DNA of 64,000 nt from Streptomyces sp. LaPpAH-108 (GCF_000373625.1 NZ_KB891993.1:496001-560000); one strand, 5' to 3'. Numbered from the stretch's first letter, positions 1 through 8,866 are shown. Made by a program: numbers and translations. Notes: generated by a model not told the origin, from the letters alone.

Positions 1-439
1 TACGGCGGTAGCCGCGCCGCTTGTACCAGGCGATCAGGTCCTCGCGGACGGAGATCACCGTCATGTGCATCTCGGTGACGCCCCAGCTCTCGCGGACCTG
101 GCGCTCCGCCTCCGCCATGACGACCTTGCCCAGGCCCGCGCCCTGGAGGGCGGGGCTGACCGCGAACATGCCGAAGTAGGCGTACTCACCCCGGTGTTCG
201 AGCTGGCAGCAGGCGACGGCGTGGCCGTCCCGCTCCACGACGAGCAGCCTGCTGTCCGGCGACTTGACGATCTCCCGCACGCCCTCGGGGTCGGTCCGCT
301 GTCCGTCCAGGATGTCCGCCTCGGTGGTCCAGCCGACCCGGCTCGCCTCGCCCCGGTACGCCGACTCGACCAGTGCGACGAGGGCGTCCACGTCGGCGTC
401 GGTGGCGTCGCGGAAGGTCAGTCCGGTGGGGTGGTTCAT
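1..439 (-). CDS. GNAT family N-acetyltransferase (partial, C-terminus off the window)
   Basis: This gene encodes a GNAT acetyltransferase that transfers an acetyl group from acetyl-CoA to an unknown amine. Translation of the minus strand from the ATG at 439 gives 146 residues (MNHPTGLTFRDA...), open to the window edge. The acetyl-CoA pyrophosphate-binding turn is visible as VSPALQGAGLGKVVM at about residues 92-106. It is followed by the family's late strand TEMHMTVIS and a YKRRGYRR segment typical of the C-terminal acceptor side. The substrate cannot be told. The gene is divergent from the VOC gene, with a 72-base gap. The family call is secure; the specific function is unknown. Confidence 0.88.
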   Translation of the reverse strand, partial: MNHPTGLTFRDATDADVDALVALVESAYRGEASRVGWTTEADILDGQRTDPEGVREIVKSPDSRLLVVERDGHAVACCQLEHRGEYAYFGMFAVSPALQGAGLGKVVMAEAERQVRESWGVTEMHMTVISVREDLIAWYKRRGYRR

Positions 440-511
440 GGGATGTTCTCCGACTTCTCGGGCGCGGCTCGGCCAGGGTCGAGGGTAACCGGGCGATTAG
501 GCTTCGCCCGC

Positions 512-904
512 ATGGTGCATGTACTCGGCAGTCGTCTGCTCGTCCGCCCGACCGACCCCGACCGTTCCCGCGCCTTCTACGGGGATCAGCTGGGGCTCGC
601 CGTCTACCGCGAGTTCGGTACGGGTCCGGAGCGCGGGACCGTCTATTTCCTGGGCGGCGGTTTCCTGGAGGTCTCGGGGCGCTCCGAGACTCCTTCGTCG
701 CCCGAGGTGCGGCTGTGGCTCCAGGTCCCGGATCTGCGGGCCGCGCACAAGGAGCTGCGGGAGAAGGGCGTGGAGATCGTCCGAGCGCCGGAGCGGGAGC
801 CGTGGGGACTGGACGAGATGTGGATCGCGGACCCGGACGGCATTCCGATCGTGCTGGTGGAGGTGCCCGAGGAGCATCCGCTGCGGTACCGGCCGGGGAT
901 CTGA
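512..904 (+). CDS. VOC family (glyoxalase/bleomycin-resistance fold) protein
   Basis: The product is a 130-residue single-domain VOC protein, a metal-binding fold used by glyoxalases, dioxygenases and antibiotic-binding proteins. The N-terminal half carries the usual DRSRAFYGDQLGL module. The C-terminal half ends with IADPDGIPIVLVEVP, which holds the family's final glutamate ligand. His3 and the two glutamates in FLEVSG and LVEVP are plausible metal ligands. ATG 512 is chosen because the domain begins at once (MVHVLGSRLL); longer upstream reading in this frame is shadow of the acetyltransferase. The substrate is unknown. Confidence 0.87.
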   Translation: MVHVLGSRLLVRPTDPDRSRAFYGDQLGLAVYREFGTGPERGTVYFLGGGFLEVSGRSETPSSPEVRLWLQVPDLRAAHKELREKGVEIVRAPEREPWGLDEMWIADPDGIPIVLVEVPEEHPLRYRPGI

Positions 905-923
905 CGCCCGGGGCGTGGCGGCT

Positions 924-1532
924 TCAGGCACGCAGGCCGCCGAGGTGGCCCTCCAGTCCGTTCAGGAGCACCGCGAGCAGGTCGGACAGCTCTTCCTGGC
1001 CCTCGGGGGCGAGTGCGGACAACACCGCCTTCTCGTAGGCGAGTTGCTCGGGGAGGATGCCGTCCACGAGGGCGCGGCCCGCGTCGGTGAGGCGGAGGTG
1101 GGCCACCCGGCGGTCGCGGGTGTCGGTGCGCCGTTCGACCAGTTTGGTCTCGGTGAGCCGCTTGAGGCGCTTGGTCACGGCGGCCCCGGAGGAGAAGGTC
1201 TCGCGGGCCAGCTCTCCCGGGGTCAGCTCGTGGCCGGTGCGGCGCAGCGCGCCGAGCAGGTCGAACTCGGCGCGGCTGAGTCCCGCGCGGCGCAGCGGGG
1301 CGTCCTCGGCCTGCTGGAGGAGGGCGGCGCAGCGGTTGATCCGGCCGATGACCTCCATGGGGCCGGTGTCGAGCCCGGGGTGCACGGCACGCCACTGGCC
1401 GACGACCGCAGCGACGGTGTCGGTGCGGGGCGGGGTGTCGGCGCCGCTCCTGGCACCGGCGCCGTCGGCCGTCGGTCCGGGGCCGTCCGTCCGTTCGTCC
1501 CCGGTGTCCGGCTGCCCGTTCCTCGCCGTCAT
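924..1532 (-). CDS. MarR family transcriptional regulator
   Basis: This 202-residue regulator has a winged helix-turn-helix at about residues 85-160: LSRAEFDLLGALRRTG, then GELARETFSSGAAVTKRLKRL as the recognition region, then the wing ERRTDTRDRRVAHLRLT. The first 40 residues are low-complexity (many Gly, Asp, Arg) and may be disordered; a later start is possible. The ATG overlaps the stop of the upstream FUSC exporter gene by four bases (ATGA), so the two are translationally coupled. MarR proteins usually repress their own operon and are released by an aromatic or phenolic ligand. The palindrome at 3151-3176 in front of the exporter is the obvious target. Confidence 0.9.
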   Translation of the reverse strand: MTARNGQPDTGDERTDGPGPTADGAGARSGADTPPRTDTVAAVVGQWRAVHPGLDTGPMEVIGRINRCAALLQQAEDAPLRRAGLSRAEFDLLGALRRTGHELTPGELARETFSSGAAVTKRLKRLTETKLVERRTDTRDRRVAHLRLTDAGRALVDGILPEQLAYEKAVLSALAPEGQEELSDLLAVLLNGLEGHLGGLRA

Positions 1533-3136
1533 GGCCGTACTGCCTCCGTCGTCCCGCTGTCGTGCGCCTGCGCGTGTGCGGCCCGTCCGTGGCGCACCGT
1601 CTCGGTGAGCGTACGGTGTCCGGCCTGCTCGGCGCGCAGGACCCGTTCCTCGGGCAGGGGCCGCTGCCACCACTCCCCCAGCGCGGTGTCGGCCGTGGCG
1701 CGCAGGTCGACCAGGGCCACGGCGAGGGCGCGGCGCGCGGCGTCCAGGTCGGCGGCACGGGGCTGTGCGAGCAGCCGGTCGGCGTGGGCGCGGGCCTCCT
1801 CGGCGGCGGTGAGGGCGTGCTCCATGTGCCGTCCCGCGCGCCGGTTGGTGACGAGGACGGCGGCGGCGAAGCCGGTCAGGGCGCCGACCAGGGTGTCCAG
1901 GACGCGCTGGGTCATCAGCGGGCCGGGGTCCTGGAGGCGGGTGAACTCGGTGATGAGCAGCGCCATGGGCGTGACGCAGACGCTGCCGAGCCAGTAGTTG
2001 CGGGCGATCAGCGCCTCGGCGCCGAAGTTGCAGGCCGCGCAGCACAGCACGAGCACCACAGGGTGGAGGTGGGTCAGCGGGGCGAGGGCGGCGAAGAGGA
2101 GCACCCCGAGCAGGTTGCCGAGGACTCGCTGGAGGGCGCGGCTCCAGGTGCGGGTGACGTTGGCCTGGTAGAGCGCGGCGGCGGTGACGAGGGCCCAGTA
2201 GGGGCGGCCGACACCGAGCGCGAGGGCCGCGTATCCGGCGAGCGCGCAGCCCAGCGCGGTGCGGGCGGCGAGCGGGGCGAGGTGGGCCAGGGGGATGCGG
2301 CGGGGGCGGGGGTGCGGCGGTTCCGCGACCGTGCCGGTGGCGCTGGGAACGGGGCCGGAGCCGCGCAGTGCGTCGGCGTGGGCGCGCAGTACGGCGGCGT
2401 CGGCGTGCGGGGTCGCGAGGGCGGTCTCGGCCTCGGTCAGCAGGGCGGCGAGGGCCTGCCGGGTGGGGTCGGGGCGGACGCCGGGGGCGTGCAGGGCGGA
2501 CCGGGCGGTGTGCAGGGCGGCGTAGGCGGCCGTACGGGACGGTCCCGCGCCGCTTCCGGCCTGGGCGGCGACCGCGCGCAGGGCCGCCGCGACGGCGCGG
2601 CGTTCGGGGCCGTGCGGGCGGAACAGGCCCGGGGCCATGCCGATCAGCCAGGCCCAGGCGCCCGCGCCGAGCGCGAGGGCGAGGTGGCCGGGAATCTGGC
2701 CCAGGGCCTGGGGGACGAAGAGCGCGGCGGACATGACGAAGGCGACGACCACGTTGCCGGGCGGGCCGATCCGGGTCGCCTCGCAGACGGTCTTCTGCAC
2801 GGCGGCCAGCAGGGCGCCGACGGTGACCAGGACGACCGGGTCGGAGGTGAGCGACGCGGCGAGGAGGGCGGCGGCCAGACCGGCGGTCATGCCGAGGACC
2901 GCCAGGGCGAGGACACGGGCCCGGGCGGTGTACGGGCGGTCGTGGGCGTAGAGCGCGCACAGCGCCCCGGCCATCGTGTAGAGGGCGAGGTCGAGTCGGC
3001 CGAGGGCCAGCAGGACCAGGTTGGGCGGGAGGGTCGCGGCCACGACGCTGAGGGCGGGTTTGAACCAGATCGCGGAGGGCCGTCCGAGACGGAGCGTCTG
3101 AGCGAGCGGAAGGGGGCGGAGGGACAGGCTGCTCAT
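1529..3136 (-). CDS. FUSC family (aromatic acid exporter-like) membrane protein
   Basis: The product is a 535-residue inner-membrane protein of the FUSC/AaeB-like class, which exports aromatic carboxylic acids and related toxic metabolites. Two blocks of hydrophobic helices are visible. The N-terminal block starts at FKPALSVVAATLPPNLVLLALG. The C-terminal FUSC_2-type block includes RTALGCALAGYAALALG, PYWALVTAAALYQ and RVLGNLLGVLLFAAL. A soluble alpha-helical region lies between and after them. The start is ATG 3136 (MSSLSLRPLPL); longer reading goes through the operator. It is the first gene of a two-gene operon with marR. Efflux of a ligand sensed by MarR is inferred. Confidence 0.87.
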   Translation of the reverse strand: MSSLSLRPLPLAQTLRLGRPSAIWFKPALSVVAATLPPNLVLLALGRLDLALYTMAGALCALYAHDRPYTARARVLALAVLGMTAGLAAALLAASLTSDPVVLVTVGALLAAVQKTVCEATRIGPPGNVVVAFVMSAALFVPQALGQIPGHLALALGAGAWAWLIGMAPGLFRPHGPERRAVAAALRAVAAQAGSGAGPSRTAAYAALHTARSALHAPGVRPDPTRQALAALLTEAETALATPHADAAVLRAHADALRGSGPVPSATGTVAEPPHPRPRRIPLAHLAPLAARTALGCALAGYAALALGVGRPYWALVTAAALYQANVTRTWSRALQRVLGNLLGVLLFAALAPLTHLHPVVLVLCCAACNFGAEALIARNYWLGSVCVTPMALLITEFTRLQDPGPLMTQRVLDTLVGALTGFAAAVLVTNRRAGRHMEHALTAAEEARAHADRLLAQPRAADLDAARRALAVALVDLRATADTALGEWWQRPLPEERVLRAEQAGHRTLTETVRHGRAAHAQAHDSGTTEAVRP

Positions 3137-3150
3137 ACGGATGAACTTAG

Positions 3151-3176
3151 CATATGTTTTACCCGTAAAAGATATG
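3151..3176. promoter_or_regulatory. MarR-type operator (near-perfect 26-bp palindrome)
   Basis: The plus strand reads catatgttttac, then cc, then gtaaaagatatg. The 12-bp arms match at 11 of 12 positions. It sits 14 bases upstream of the FUSC start codon, where it would cover the promoter of the FUSC-marR operon. The size and TTTAC-GTAAA core suit a MarR dimer. It could also affect the divergent DUF5134 gene, which starts 116 bases away. Confidence 0.75.
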
Positions 3177-3292
3177 GCCTCCGGGCGTGCGCGCTCCGGC
3201 GAGTGCTCCCCGTGTACTCCCTTGCGCTCGCGTGCGCTCCGCGTGTCGTGGGCATCGCATCTCTCGACCGACGTCGAACGGGGGTGGTGGGC

Positions 3293-3841
3293 GTGCACGG
3301 TCCGGCTTCACCGGCCTGGCTGCTGGTCGCGCTGTGCGCGGCGACCGGGGCCTACTGCCTGCTGCGGATGCGCAGCGGCGTCGAGGAGCAGCGCCGCGCG
3401 GCGGGCGGCGAGGCGCTGATGGGCTTCGGGATGGCCGCGATGGCGGTCCCGACGGCGGTGTTCGCTCCCCCGCGCTGGGTGTGGCCGGTGTACGCGGCCG
3501 TGTTCGGCGCGGCGGCGCTGCGCGCGCTGTGGGCGGCCCGCCGGGACGCGCATCATCTGCACCATCTGATGGGCACCTCGGCGATGGTCTACATGTCCGT
3601 GGTGATGGCCCTCGCCCCGGCCGGGCACCACCACATGCCCGGCGGCTCGGGCGTGGCCCCGCTGACGGGCGCGCTGCTGCTGTACTTCACCGGCTATGTA
3701 CTGCTGACCGGAGCCCGTCTGGTACCGGCCACCGCTGGTACGGGACGGGGCGCTCCGCGCTGGGGCGACCGGACCGAACTGGCGCGCGTCTGCCGTCTGT
3801 CGATGGGGATAGGCACGGTCGCGATGCTGCTGACGATGTGA
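3293..3841 (+). CDS. DUF5134 domain-containing membrane protein
   Basis: The product is a 182-residue integral membrane protein with about five hydrophobic segments: PAWLLVALCAATGAYCLL, LMGFGMAAMAVPTAVF, WPVYAAVFGAAALRALWAA, MVYMSVVMAL and GALLLYFTGYVLL. It is histidine-rich in the loops (HHLHHLM and GHHHMPGG), which could bind metal, but no function is established. The start is taken as GTG 3293, eight bases after a GGGGG stretch; GTG codons at 3284 and 3287 are also in frame. It precedes an M56 metallopeptidase gene on the same strand by 114 bases, a frequent Streptomyces pairing. The DUF assignment is from overall pattern and is moderately sure. Confidence 0.72.
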   Translation: MHGPASPAWLLVALCAATGAYCLLRMRSGVEEQRRAAGGEALMGFGMAAMAVPTAVFAPPRWVWPVYAAVFGAAALRALWAARRDAHHLHHLMGTSAMVYMSVVMALAPAGHHHMPGGSGVAPLTGALLLYFTGYVLLTGARLVPATAGTGRGAPRWGDRTELARVCRLSMGIGTVAMLLTM

Positions 3842-3955
3842 GGGCGCGGCGGCGGGCAGGACGGTCAACCTCCGTCGCACGTCCGGGCGTTGTCTGCGTC
3901 ACTTCGGCGGACCGGGTGGCTCCCGGTGGCCGCTCGCGCCCATAGGGTGCTGCCC

Positions 3956-4891
3956 ATGATGGTCCCCGTGGCGCTGCTGCTGCTCGGCATCCTGACCTCC
4001 GCCGCCGCTCCCCGGCTGCTCGGGCGGGCGGACTGGCCGGACCGGGAGCCGGTGGTGGCGCTGTGGGCGTGGCAGTGCGTGGTGGCGGCCGTCCTGCTGT
4101 GCTGCGCGCTGTCGATGACGCTCAGCGCGGCGGCGGCCTGGCAGGCGGTGCGCGGGCGGGTGTTCGCCCCGGCACCGCACGCGGTCGTCGAGGCGTACGC
4201 CCTCGGCACGGGCGGGGCCTGGGCGGCCGGGACGGCGGTGGCCCTCGCCTGCGGTGGCCTGTGGAGCGCCGCGATGCTGGTCCGCGAGGTGGTACGGGTC
4301 CGCAGGTGCCGTGGCCGGGACCGGGCCGAACTCCTGCTCCGGGCCCCGCTGTTGCCCGGTGAACTGCCGTCGGAGGGCCGTCTGGTGGTGCTGGAGGGCG
4401 AGCGGCCCGACGCGTGGTGGCTGTCCGGTACGGCTCCCCGGCTCGTCGTCACCACGGCCGCGCTGCGTCGCCTGAAGGGGCGTCAGCTCGATGCCCTGCT
4501 GGCCCATGAGCAGGGTCACGCGCGGGCCCGGCACGACTGGCTGCTGCACTGTTCGGCGGCGCTGGCGGACGGTTTCCCGCGCGTGCCGGTGTTCGCCGCG
4601 TTCCGCGACGAGATTCACCGGCTGGTCGAGTTGGCCGCCGACGACACCGCGTCCCGGCGCTTCGGCCGGGTGACGACGGCGCTCGCGCTGGTCGAACTCA
4701 ACCAGCACCGGGGCGTGTTCGGGCCGTGCCCCACCCCCGAGTCACATGTGCCGCAGCGGGTGGACCGGCTGCTGACCGCCCCGGAACGGCTTCCGGCACC
4801 CCAGCGGCTGCGGTTGACGGCGGCTGCCGCGCTGATCCCGGTGATTCCGGTGCTGGTGACGCTCGTTCCGGCGCTGCGGGCACTGGGTTAA
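3956..4891 (+). CDS. M56 family (BlaR1-like) membrane metallopeptidase
   Basis: This is a 311-residue membrane zinc protease of family M56. Hydrophobic helices lie at about residues 3-20, 35-60, 85-108 and 285-308. The zinc motif HEQGH is at 184-188, with ELAADDTA about 40 residues later supplying the likely third ligand (glutamate). M56 enzymes such as BlaR1 and MecR1 cleave a cytoplasmic partner, often a BlaI-type repressor. No BlaI gene is adjacent here and there is no extracellular penicillin-binding sensor domain, so the trigger is unknown. ATG 3956 is preferred (MMVPVALLLL); a second ATG follows at once. Confidence 0.86.
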   Translation: MMVPVALLLLGILTSAAAPRLLGRADWPDREPVVALWAWQCVVAAVLLCCALSMTLSAAAAWQAVRGRVFAPAPHAVVEAYALGTGGAWAAGTAVALACGGLWSAAMLVREVVRVRRCRGRDRAELLLRAPLLPGELPSEGRLVVLEGERPDAWWLSGTAPRLVVTTAALRRLKGRQLDALLAHEQGHARARHDWLLHCSAALADGFPRVPVFAAFRDEIHRLVELAADDTASRRFGRVTTALALVELNQHRGVFGPCPTPESHVPQRVDRLLTAPERLPAPQRLRLTAAAALIPVIPVLVTLVPALRALG

Positions 4892-4962
4892 GCCCGCTTC
4901 TGCCGCCGACGCGCCGGGACGGTGGGATGCCCATGTACCGCCGTATGTACGAGGATCGCGGC

Positions 4963-5667
4963 ATGTGTCACCAGCCCGCCCGCGCGACTCCCGCCCACCG
5001 GCCCTCCCCCGCGCTCCGCACCGCCACTCTCGTCGTGGCCGTCCTCGCCGCCTGCTGCGCCGTCCTGATGTCGCTGGTGGCGGTCGAATGGGCGCCGCTC
5101 GTCGAGGCGGACGGCTCCGTGTCCCGGACGACGCACCGCTGGGCGGTCCGCGACGGCGCGGCCACCTCGGTCATGCGGGTGCTGTCGGACTGGGTGCTCG
5201 ATCCGCTGACCATGCGTCTGGTGTGCGCGGTGGTCGCGCTGTGGCTGCTGTGGCGCCGGGCGGCCTGGTGGACGGCGCTGTGGCTGGTGCTGACCGTCGG
5301 GGTGGCGGTGGTGGTGCAGCAGTCGGTGAAGGCCGCGGTCGGTAGGCCGCGTCCGGTGTGGCCGGACCCGGTGGACTCCGCGCGCTTCGCGGCCTTTCCC
5401 TCCGGCCATGCGATGACGGCCACCGTGGTCTGCGGCCTGCTCCTGTGGCTGCTCCACCGCGACGGGACGCGTGGGGCCCTGTGGTGGACGGCCGTCGCGG
5501 TCGCGCTCCTCGCGGTGGTGGGCGTGGGCGCGACCCGGGTGTGGCTCGGTGTGCACTGGCCCTCGGACGTGCTGGGCGGCTGGCTGTTCGGGGCGCTGGT
5601 GGTGGCGGTCGCGGTGGTGGTGTACGAGTGGCGCCCGCGTGGCGTACGGGGACGCGGGCCCGGGTAG
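4963..5667 (+). CDS. PAP2 family membrane phosphatase
   Basis: This 234-residue type-2 phosphatidic acid phosphatase-like protein probably removes phosphate from a lipid such as undecaprenyl or phosphatidyl pyrophosphate at the membrane. All three motifs are present: KAAVGRPRP (motif 1), PSGHAMTA (motif 2, with the catalytic histidine) and RVWLGVHWPSDVLGGW (motif 3, with the nucleophilic histidine). Five to six hydrophobic segments surround them. ATG 4963 follows GAGG with 8-base spacing; ATG 4927, 4933 or 4945 would add 6-12 residues. The HAD gene follows 10 bases downstream, so the two are probably cotranscribed. Confidence 0.88.
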   Translation: MCHQPARATPAHRPSPALRTATLVVAVLAACCAVLMSLVAVEWAPLVEADGSVSRTTHRWAVRDGAATSVMRVLSDWVLDPLTMRLVCAVVALWLLWRRAAWWTALWLVLTVGVAVVVQQSVKAAVGRPRPVWPDPVDSARFAAFPSGHAMTATVVCGLLLWLLHRDGTRGALWWTAVAVALLAVVGVGATRVWLGVHWPSDVLGGWLFGALVVAVAVVVYEWRPRGVRGRGPG

Positions 5668-5677
5668 GGTCGCGCGC

Positions 5678-6367
5678 ATGAACGCCGTCCTGTTCGACTT
5701 CTCCGGCACCCTCTTCCGTATCGAGTCGACCGAGTCGTGGCTGCGCGCCGGGCTCGCGGCCACCGGCGGGCGGCTCGATGAGGCCGAACTCGTCGCCGTG
5801 GCACGGCGGTTGGAGGAGGCCGGGGCGCTCCCGGGCGGTGCGGAGCCGCTGCGCGTGCCGGACGGGCTGGCGGAGTCGTGGGAGACCCGCGACCAGAACG
5901 CGCAGGCCCACCGGGCCGCGTACACCGGCCTCTCCCGGCTCGTCCCGCTGCCCGACCCGGGGCTGCACGACGCGCTGTACGACCGGCACATGAGCCCGGC
6001 CGCGTGGACGCCGTACCCGGACGCGGCGGACGTGCTGCGCAAGCTGCGGGAGCGGGGGACCGCGATCGGGGTGGTCAGCAACATCGGCTGGGACCTGCGT
6101 CCGGTGTTCCGCGCACACGGGCTGGACGCGTATGTGGACACCTATGTGCTGTCGTACGAGCACGGGATCAAGAAGCCCGATCCCCGGATCTTCACGCTGG
6201 CCTGCGAGCGGCTGGGGGTCGAGCCGCGCGAGGTGCTGATGGTCGGGGACAGCCGTCCGGCCGATGGCGGCGCGGCCGTGCTCGGGTGCCGGGTGCACTT
6301 CGTGGACCATCTGCCGGTGGACCGGCGTCCGGACGCGCTGCTGCCGGTGCTGGAGCTGAGCGGGTGA
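5678..6367 (+). CDS. HAD family hydrolase
   Basis: The product is a 229-residue haloacid-dehalogenase-type phosphatase. Motif I is FDFSGTLF at residues 6-13. The usual second aspartate (DxD) is replaced by Ser, an uncommon but known variation that could alter acid-base catalysis. Motif II is VVSNIGW. The motif III lysine is in HGIKKPDPRIF, and motif IV is LMVGDSRPADGGAA. The cap segment lies between motifs I and II (about residues 15-110). The substrate is unknown. It follows the PAP2 gene by 10 bases on the same strand. Confidence 0.86.
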   Translation: MNAVLFDFSGTLFRIESTESWLRAGLAATGGRLDEAELVAVARRLEEAGALPGGAEPLRVPDGLAESWETRDQNAQAHRAAYTGLSRLVPLPDPGLHDALYDRHMSPAAWTPYPDAADVLRKLRERGTAIGVVSNIGWDLRPVFRAHGLDAYVDTYVLSYEHGIKKPDPRIFTLACERLGVEPREVLMVGDSRPADGGAAVLGCRVHFVDHLPVDRRPDALLPVLELSG

Positions 6368-6525
6368 GAGGGCCCCGCAGGGGGCGCTCACCGGTGTGCC
6401 GGCCGCCTGAGACGATCCCCCGCGTCGCCCCAGACGGACGGCACCCCTGAACAGGCCCCGCGCGAAGCGGTGCCTGGTCCGACGAGTATAGTTGGCCGCC
6501 AGCCAGTCAACGCAGGAGTTCGACG

Positions 6526-7200
6526 ATGTCCCCGCGCAGCGCCTCGGTCAACGAAGAGCTGCGCCGCCGTTCCCGGGAGCGTCTGCTGCAGGCCGCGGTG
6601 GAGCTGGTCGGCGAACGCGGCTACGACGCGACCACCCTCGGAGACATCGCGGACCGCGCCGGTTCGGCGCGCGGACTGGTGTCGTACTACTTCCCCGGCA
6701 AGCGCCAGCTGGTGCAGTCCGCCGTGCACCGGCTGATGCACCGCACGCTGGAGGAGGCGCTGGAGCGGGAGCCGCGCACCGAGGACGGGCGCGAGCGGCT
6801 GGCCCGCGCCGTCGACGCGATCCTGGGCCTGGCCCGGGACCGGCCCGTGCTCATGCGCCAGCACATGGCGGGGCTGCTCCAGGCCGAGGGCTTCGTGCAG
6901 TGCCCGGAGCAGCGGCGCCTGTCGGAGCTCCTTGGCGACACGGTGGCGCGGTACGGCTCGGCGGACGTGCCCGCCGACTACCCCATGCTGCGGGCGCTGC
7001 TGATGGGCGCGGTGTACGCGGCGCTCGTGCCCGGGGTGCCGATGCCCGTGCCGGTGCTGCGCGCGGAGCTGTTCGAGCGGTACGGGCTGGACTGGGAGCT
7101 GGGGGTGCCGCCGGAGAGTGCGGCGGCCGGGGGCGAGGCGGAGCGGGATCTGTCGCGGTTCTTCGCGACCGGGGAGCGGCCGGAGCCGGACCGGGCCTGA
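6526..7200 (+). CDS. TetR/AcrR family transcriptional regulator
   Basis: This 224-residue regulator has an N-terminal TetR helix-turn-helix: RERLLQAAVELVGERGYDATTLGDIADRAG, with the recognition helix in SARGLVSYYFPGKRQLV (residues ~12-65). The remaining alpha-helical part is the ligand-binding and dimer domain. CAGGAG eight bases upstream of ATG 6526 supports the start, and a TATAGT at 6487-6492 could be its -10. Interrupted TGGC...GCCA half-sites near 6493-6504 might be its own operator. The target genes are not evident; the oxidoreductase downstream is one possibility. Confidence 0.88.
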   Translation: MSPRSASVNEELRRRSRERLLQAAVELVGERGYDATTLGDIADRAGSARGLVSYYFPGKRQLVQSAVHRLMHRTLEEALEREPRTEDGRERLARAVDAILGLARDRPVLMRQHMAGLLQAEGFVQCPEQRRLSELLGDTVARYGSADVPADYPMLRALLMGAVYAALVPGVPMPVPVLRAELFERYGLDWELGVPPESAAAGGEAERDLSRFFATGERPEPDRA

Positions 7201-7233
7201 GCCCTGCCGATCGCCCACCGGCCCGGCACCGGC

Positions 7234-7289
7234 ACCGCCCGGACTGAGCTCGGGACCGCCCGGGCCTGAGCGCGGCACCGCCCGGGTGG
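7234..7289. repeat. Short imperfect tandem repeat, about 21 bp, 2.6 copies
   Basis: Units beginning accgcccgg recur at 7234, 7255 and 7277, with a ctgagc core in the first two. They fill most of the gap between the TetR and oxidoreductase genes. No coding or hairpin function is evident. Confidence 0.5.
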
Positions 7290-7377
7290 CCTGCCAGCTC
7301 CTGCCGCCGTGGGCCGCCGGTGCCATGCTGGAGCCGTCAGGGCACTCTCCCGATGCCCTCGGGGTGAGGAGGCCGCC

Positions 7378-8718
7378 GTGCTGCGTGTCGCCGTCGTCGG
7401 CTCCGGACCGAGCGGGTGCTACACCGCGCAGAATCTGGTCCAGCTCCGTCCGGACGTGCAAGTGGATGTGCTGGACCGGCTGCCCGCGCCGTTCGGCCTG
7501 GTCAGGTATGGCGTCGCCCCGGACCACGAGAAGATCAAGTCGCTCCAGGACAGTCTGCGGACCGTGCTGGAGCACGAGCGGGTGCGGTTCCTCGGCGGGG
7601 TCGAGGTCGGCGGCCCGGACGGCATCGCGCCGGAGCGGCTGCGGGAGACGTACCACGCGGTCGTCTACTGCGTGGGCGCCGCCACCGGGCGCCGTCTGGA
7701 CATCCCCGGCGAGGATCTGCCGGGCAGCTGGGCGGCGACGGACTTCGTGTCCTGGTACAGCGCCCACCCGGACGCGGCGGGCCTCGGCTCACTGAGCGAC
7801 GTGCGCTCGGCGGTGGTGATCGGCGCGGGCAACGTGGCGCTGGACGTGACCCGGATGCTGGTGCGGGGCGCGGAGCAGCTGCACGGCACGGACATGCCGC
7901 AGGCGCCCCTGGACGTGCTGGCCGCGAGCGGTGTCGGCGAGGTGCACATGGCGGCGCGGCGCGGGCCGACCCAGGCCCGGTTCACCACCAAGGAGCTGCG
8001 CGAGCTGGGGCAGCTGCCCGGCACTCAAGTCCACGTGGAACTGGCCGAGTTGGCGCTCGACCCGGCCTTCGCGGAACTGTCCGCACTGCCCGCCGCGCAG
8101 CGGCGCAACGCGGAGGTGCTGCGCGACTGGGCAGCGCTGCCGGGACCGGAGGCGGAGCGGAACATCCGGATGCGGTTCTTCCTGCGGCCCGTCGAAATCC
8201 TGGAGGAGAACGGCCGGGTGGGCGGCGTGCGCTTCGAGCGGACGGCACCGGACGGGCGGGGCGGTGTCGTCGGGACGGGCCGATTCGAGGACGTCCCCGC
8301 ACAGTTGGTGCTGCGCTCGGTGGGCTATCGCGGAGTGCCGCCCGAGGGGCTGCCATTGGACCCGGCGACCGGGACCGTGCCGCATCAGGAGGGCCGGGTG
8401 CTGCGGGACGGGGTGGCCTCGCCCGGTGAGTACGTCGCCGGGTGGATCAAGCGGGGGCCGACCGGGGTCATCGGCAGCAACCGGCCCTGCGCCAAGGAGA
8501 CGGTGGCCTCGCTGCTCGCCGACGCCCCCGCGCTCGCCGCCCGCGAGGTGCCGGACGAACCGCTCGCCGCGCTCAAGGAGTCGGGGATCGAGCCGGTGCC
8601 GTGGCCGGGCTGGCTGGCCATCGAGCGGGCCGAGGCGGAGCTGGGGGAACGCCTCGGGCGCAAGGTGGTCAAACTGGCGGACTGGGACGAGCTGTTGGCG
8701 GCGGCGCGGACCGTGTAG
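7378..8718 (+). CDS. FprA-like NADPH:ferredoxin/adrenodoxin reductase (FAD-dependent)
   Basis: This 446-residue flavoprotein resembles mycobacterial FprA and mitochondrial adrenodoxin reductase, which pass electrons from NADPH through FAD to ferredoxin, for example for cytochromes P450. The FAD Rossmann motif VAVVGSGPSGCYTAQ is at the N-terminus, followed by PFGLVRYGVAPDHEKIK, a signature of this subfamily. The NADPH site VVIGAGNVALDVTRML is at about residues 144-159. The C-terminal FAD segment is YVAGWIKRGPTGVIGSN. GTG 7378 follows a strong GAGGAGG. No ferredoxin or P450 gene is adjacent. The function class is secure; the partner is unknown. Confidence 0.9.
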   Translation: MLRVAVVGSGPSGCYTAQNLVQLRPDVQVDVLDRLPAPFGLVRYGVAPDHEKIKSLQDSLRTVLEHERVRFLGGVEVGGPDGIAPERLRETYHAVVYCVGAATGRRLDIPGEDLPGSWAATDFVSWYSAHPDAAGLGSLSDVRSAVVIGAGNVALDVTRMLVRGAEQLHGTDMPQAPLDVLAASGVGEVHMAARRGPTQARFTTKELRELGQLPGTQVHVELAELALDPAFAELSALPAAQRRNAEVLRDWAALPGPEAERNIRMRFFLRPVEILEENGRVGGVRFERTAPDGRGGVVGTGRFEDVPAQLVLRSVGYRGVPPEGLPLDPATGTVPHQEGRVLRDGVASPGEYVAGWIKRGPTGVIGSNRPCAKETVASLLADAPALAAREVPDEPLAALKESGIEPVPWPGWLAIERAEAELGERLGRKVVKLADWDELLAAARTV

Positions 8719-8866
8719 GCGACGCGCGCAGGGAAGTTGGCATCTCCGCGCCCCCGGTGGGGCAGGACACACGGCGGCAACGCCGCGGAAATCAACAATC
8801 TGTTCAAGGCGCTTACCGTCGCCTGCAGTTCGGATGCCGCTCCCCCACCGCCGCTCTGGAGTCCCC

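Noticed and set aside
924..2960. 678-codon minus-strand frame as one long protein
   Set aside because: Only its last 202 codons (MarR) are real; the rest is a shadow of the overlapping FUSC gene in another frame.
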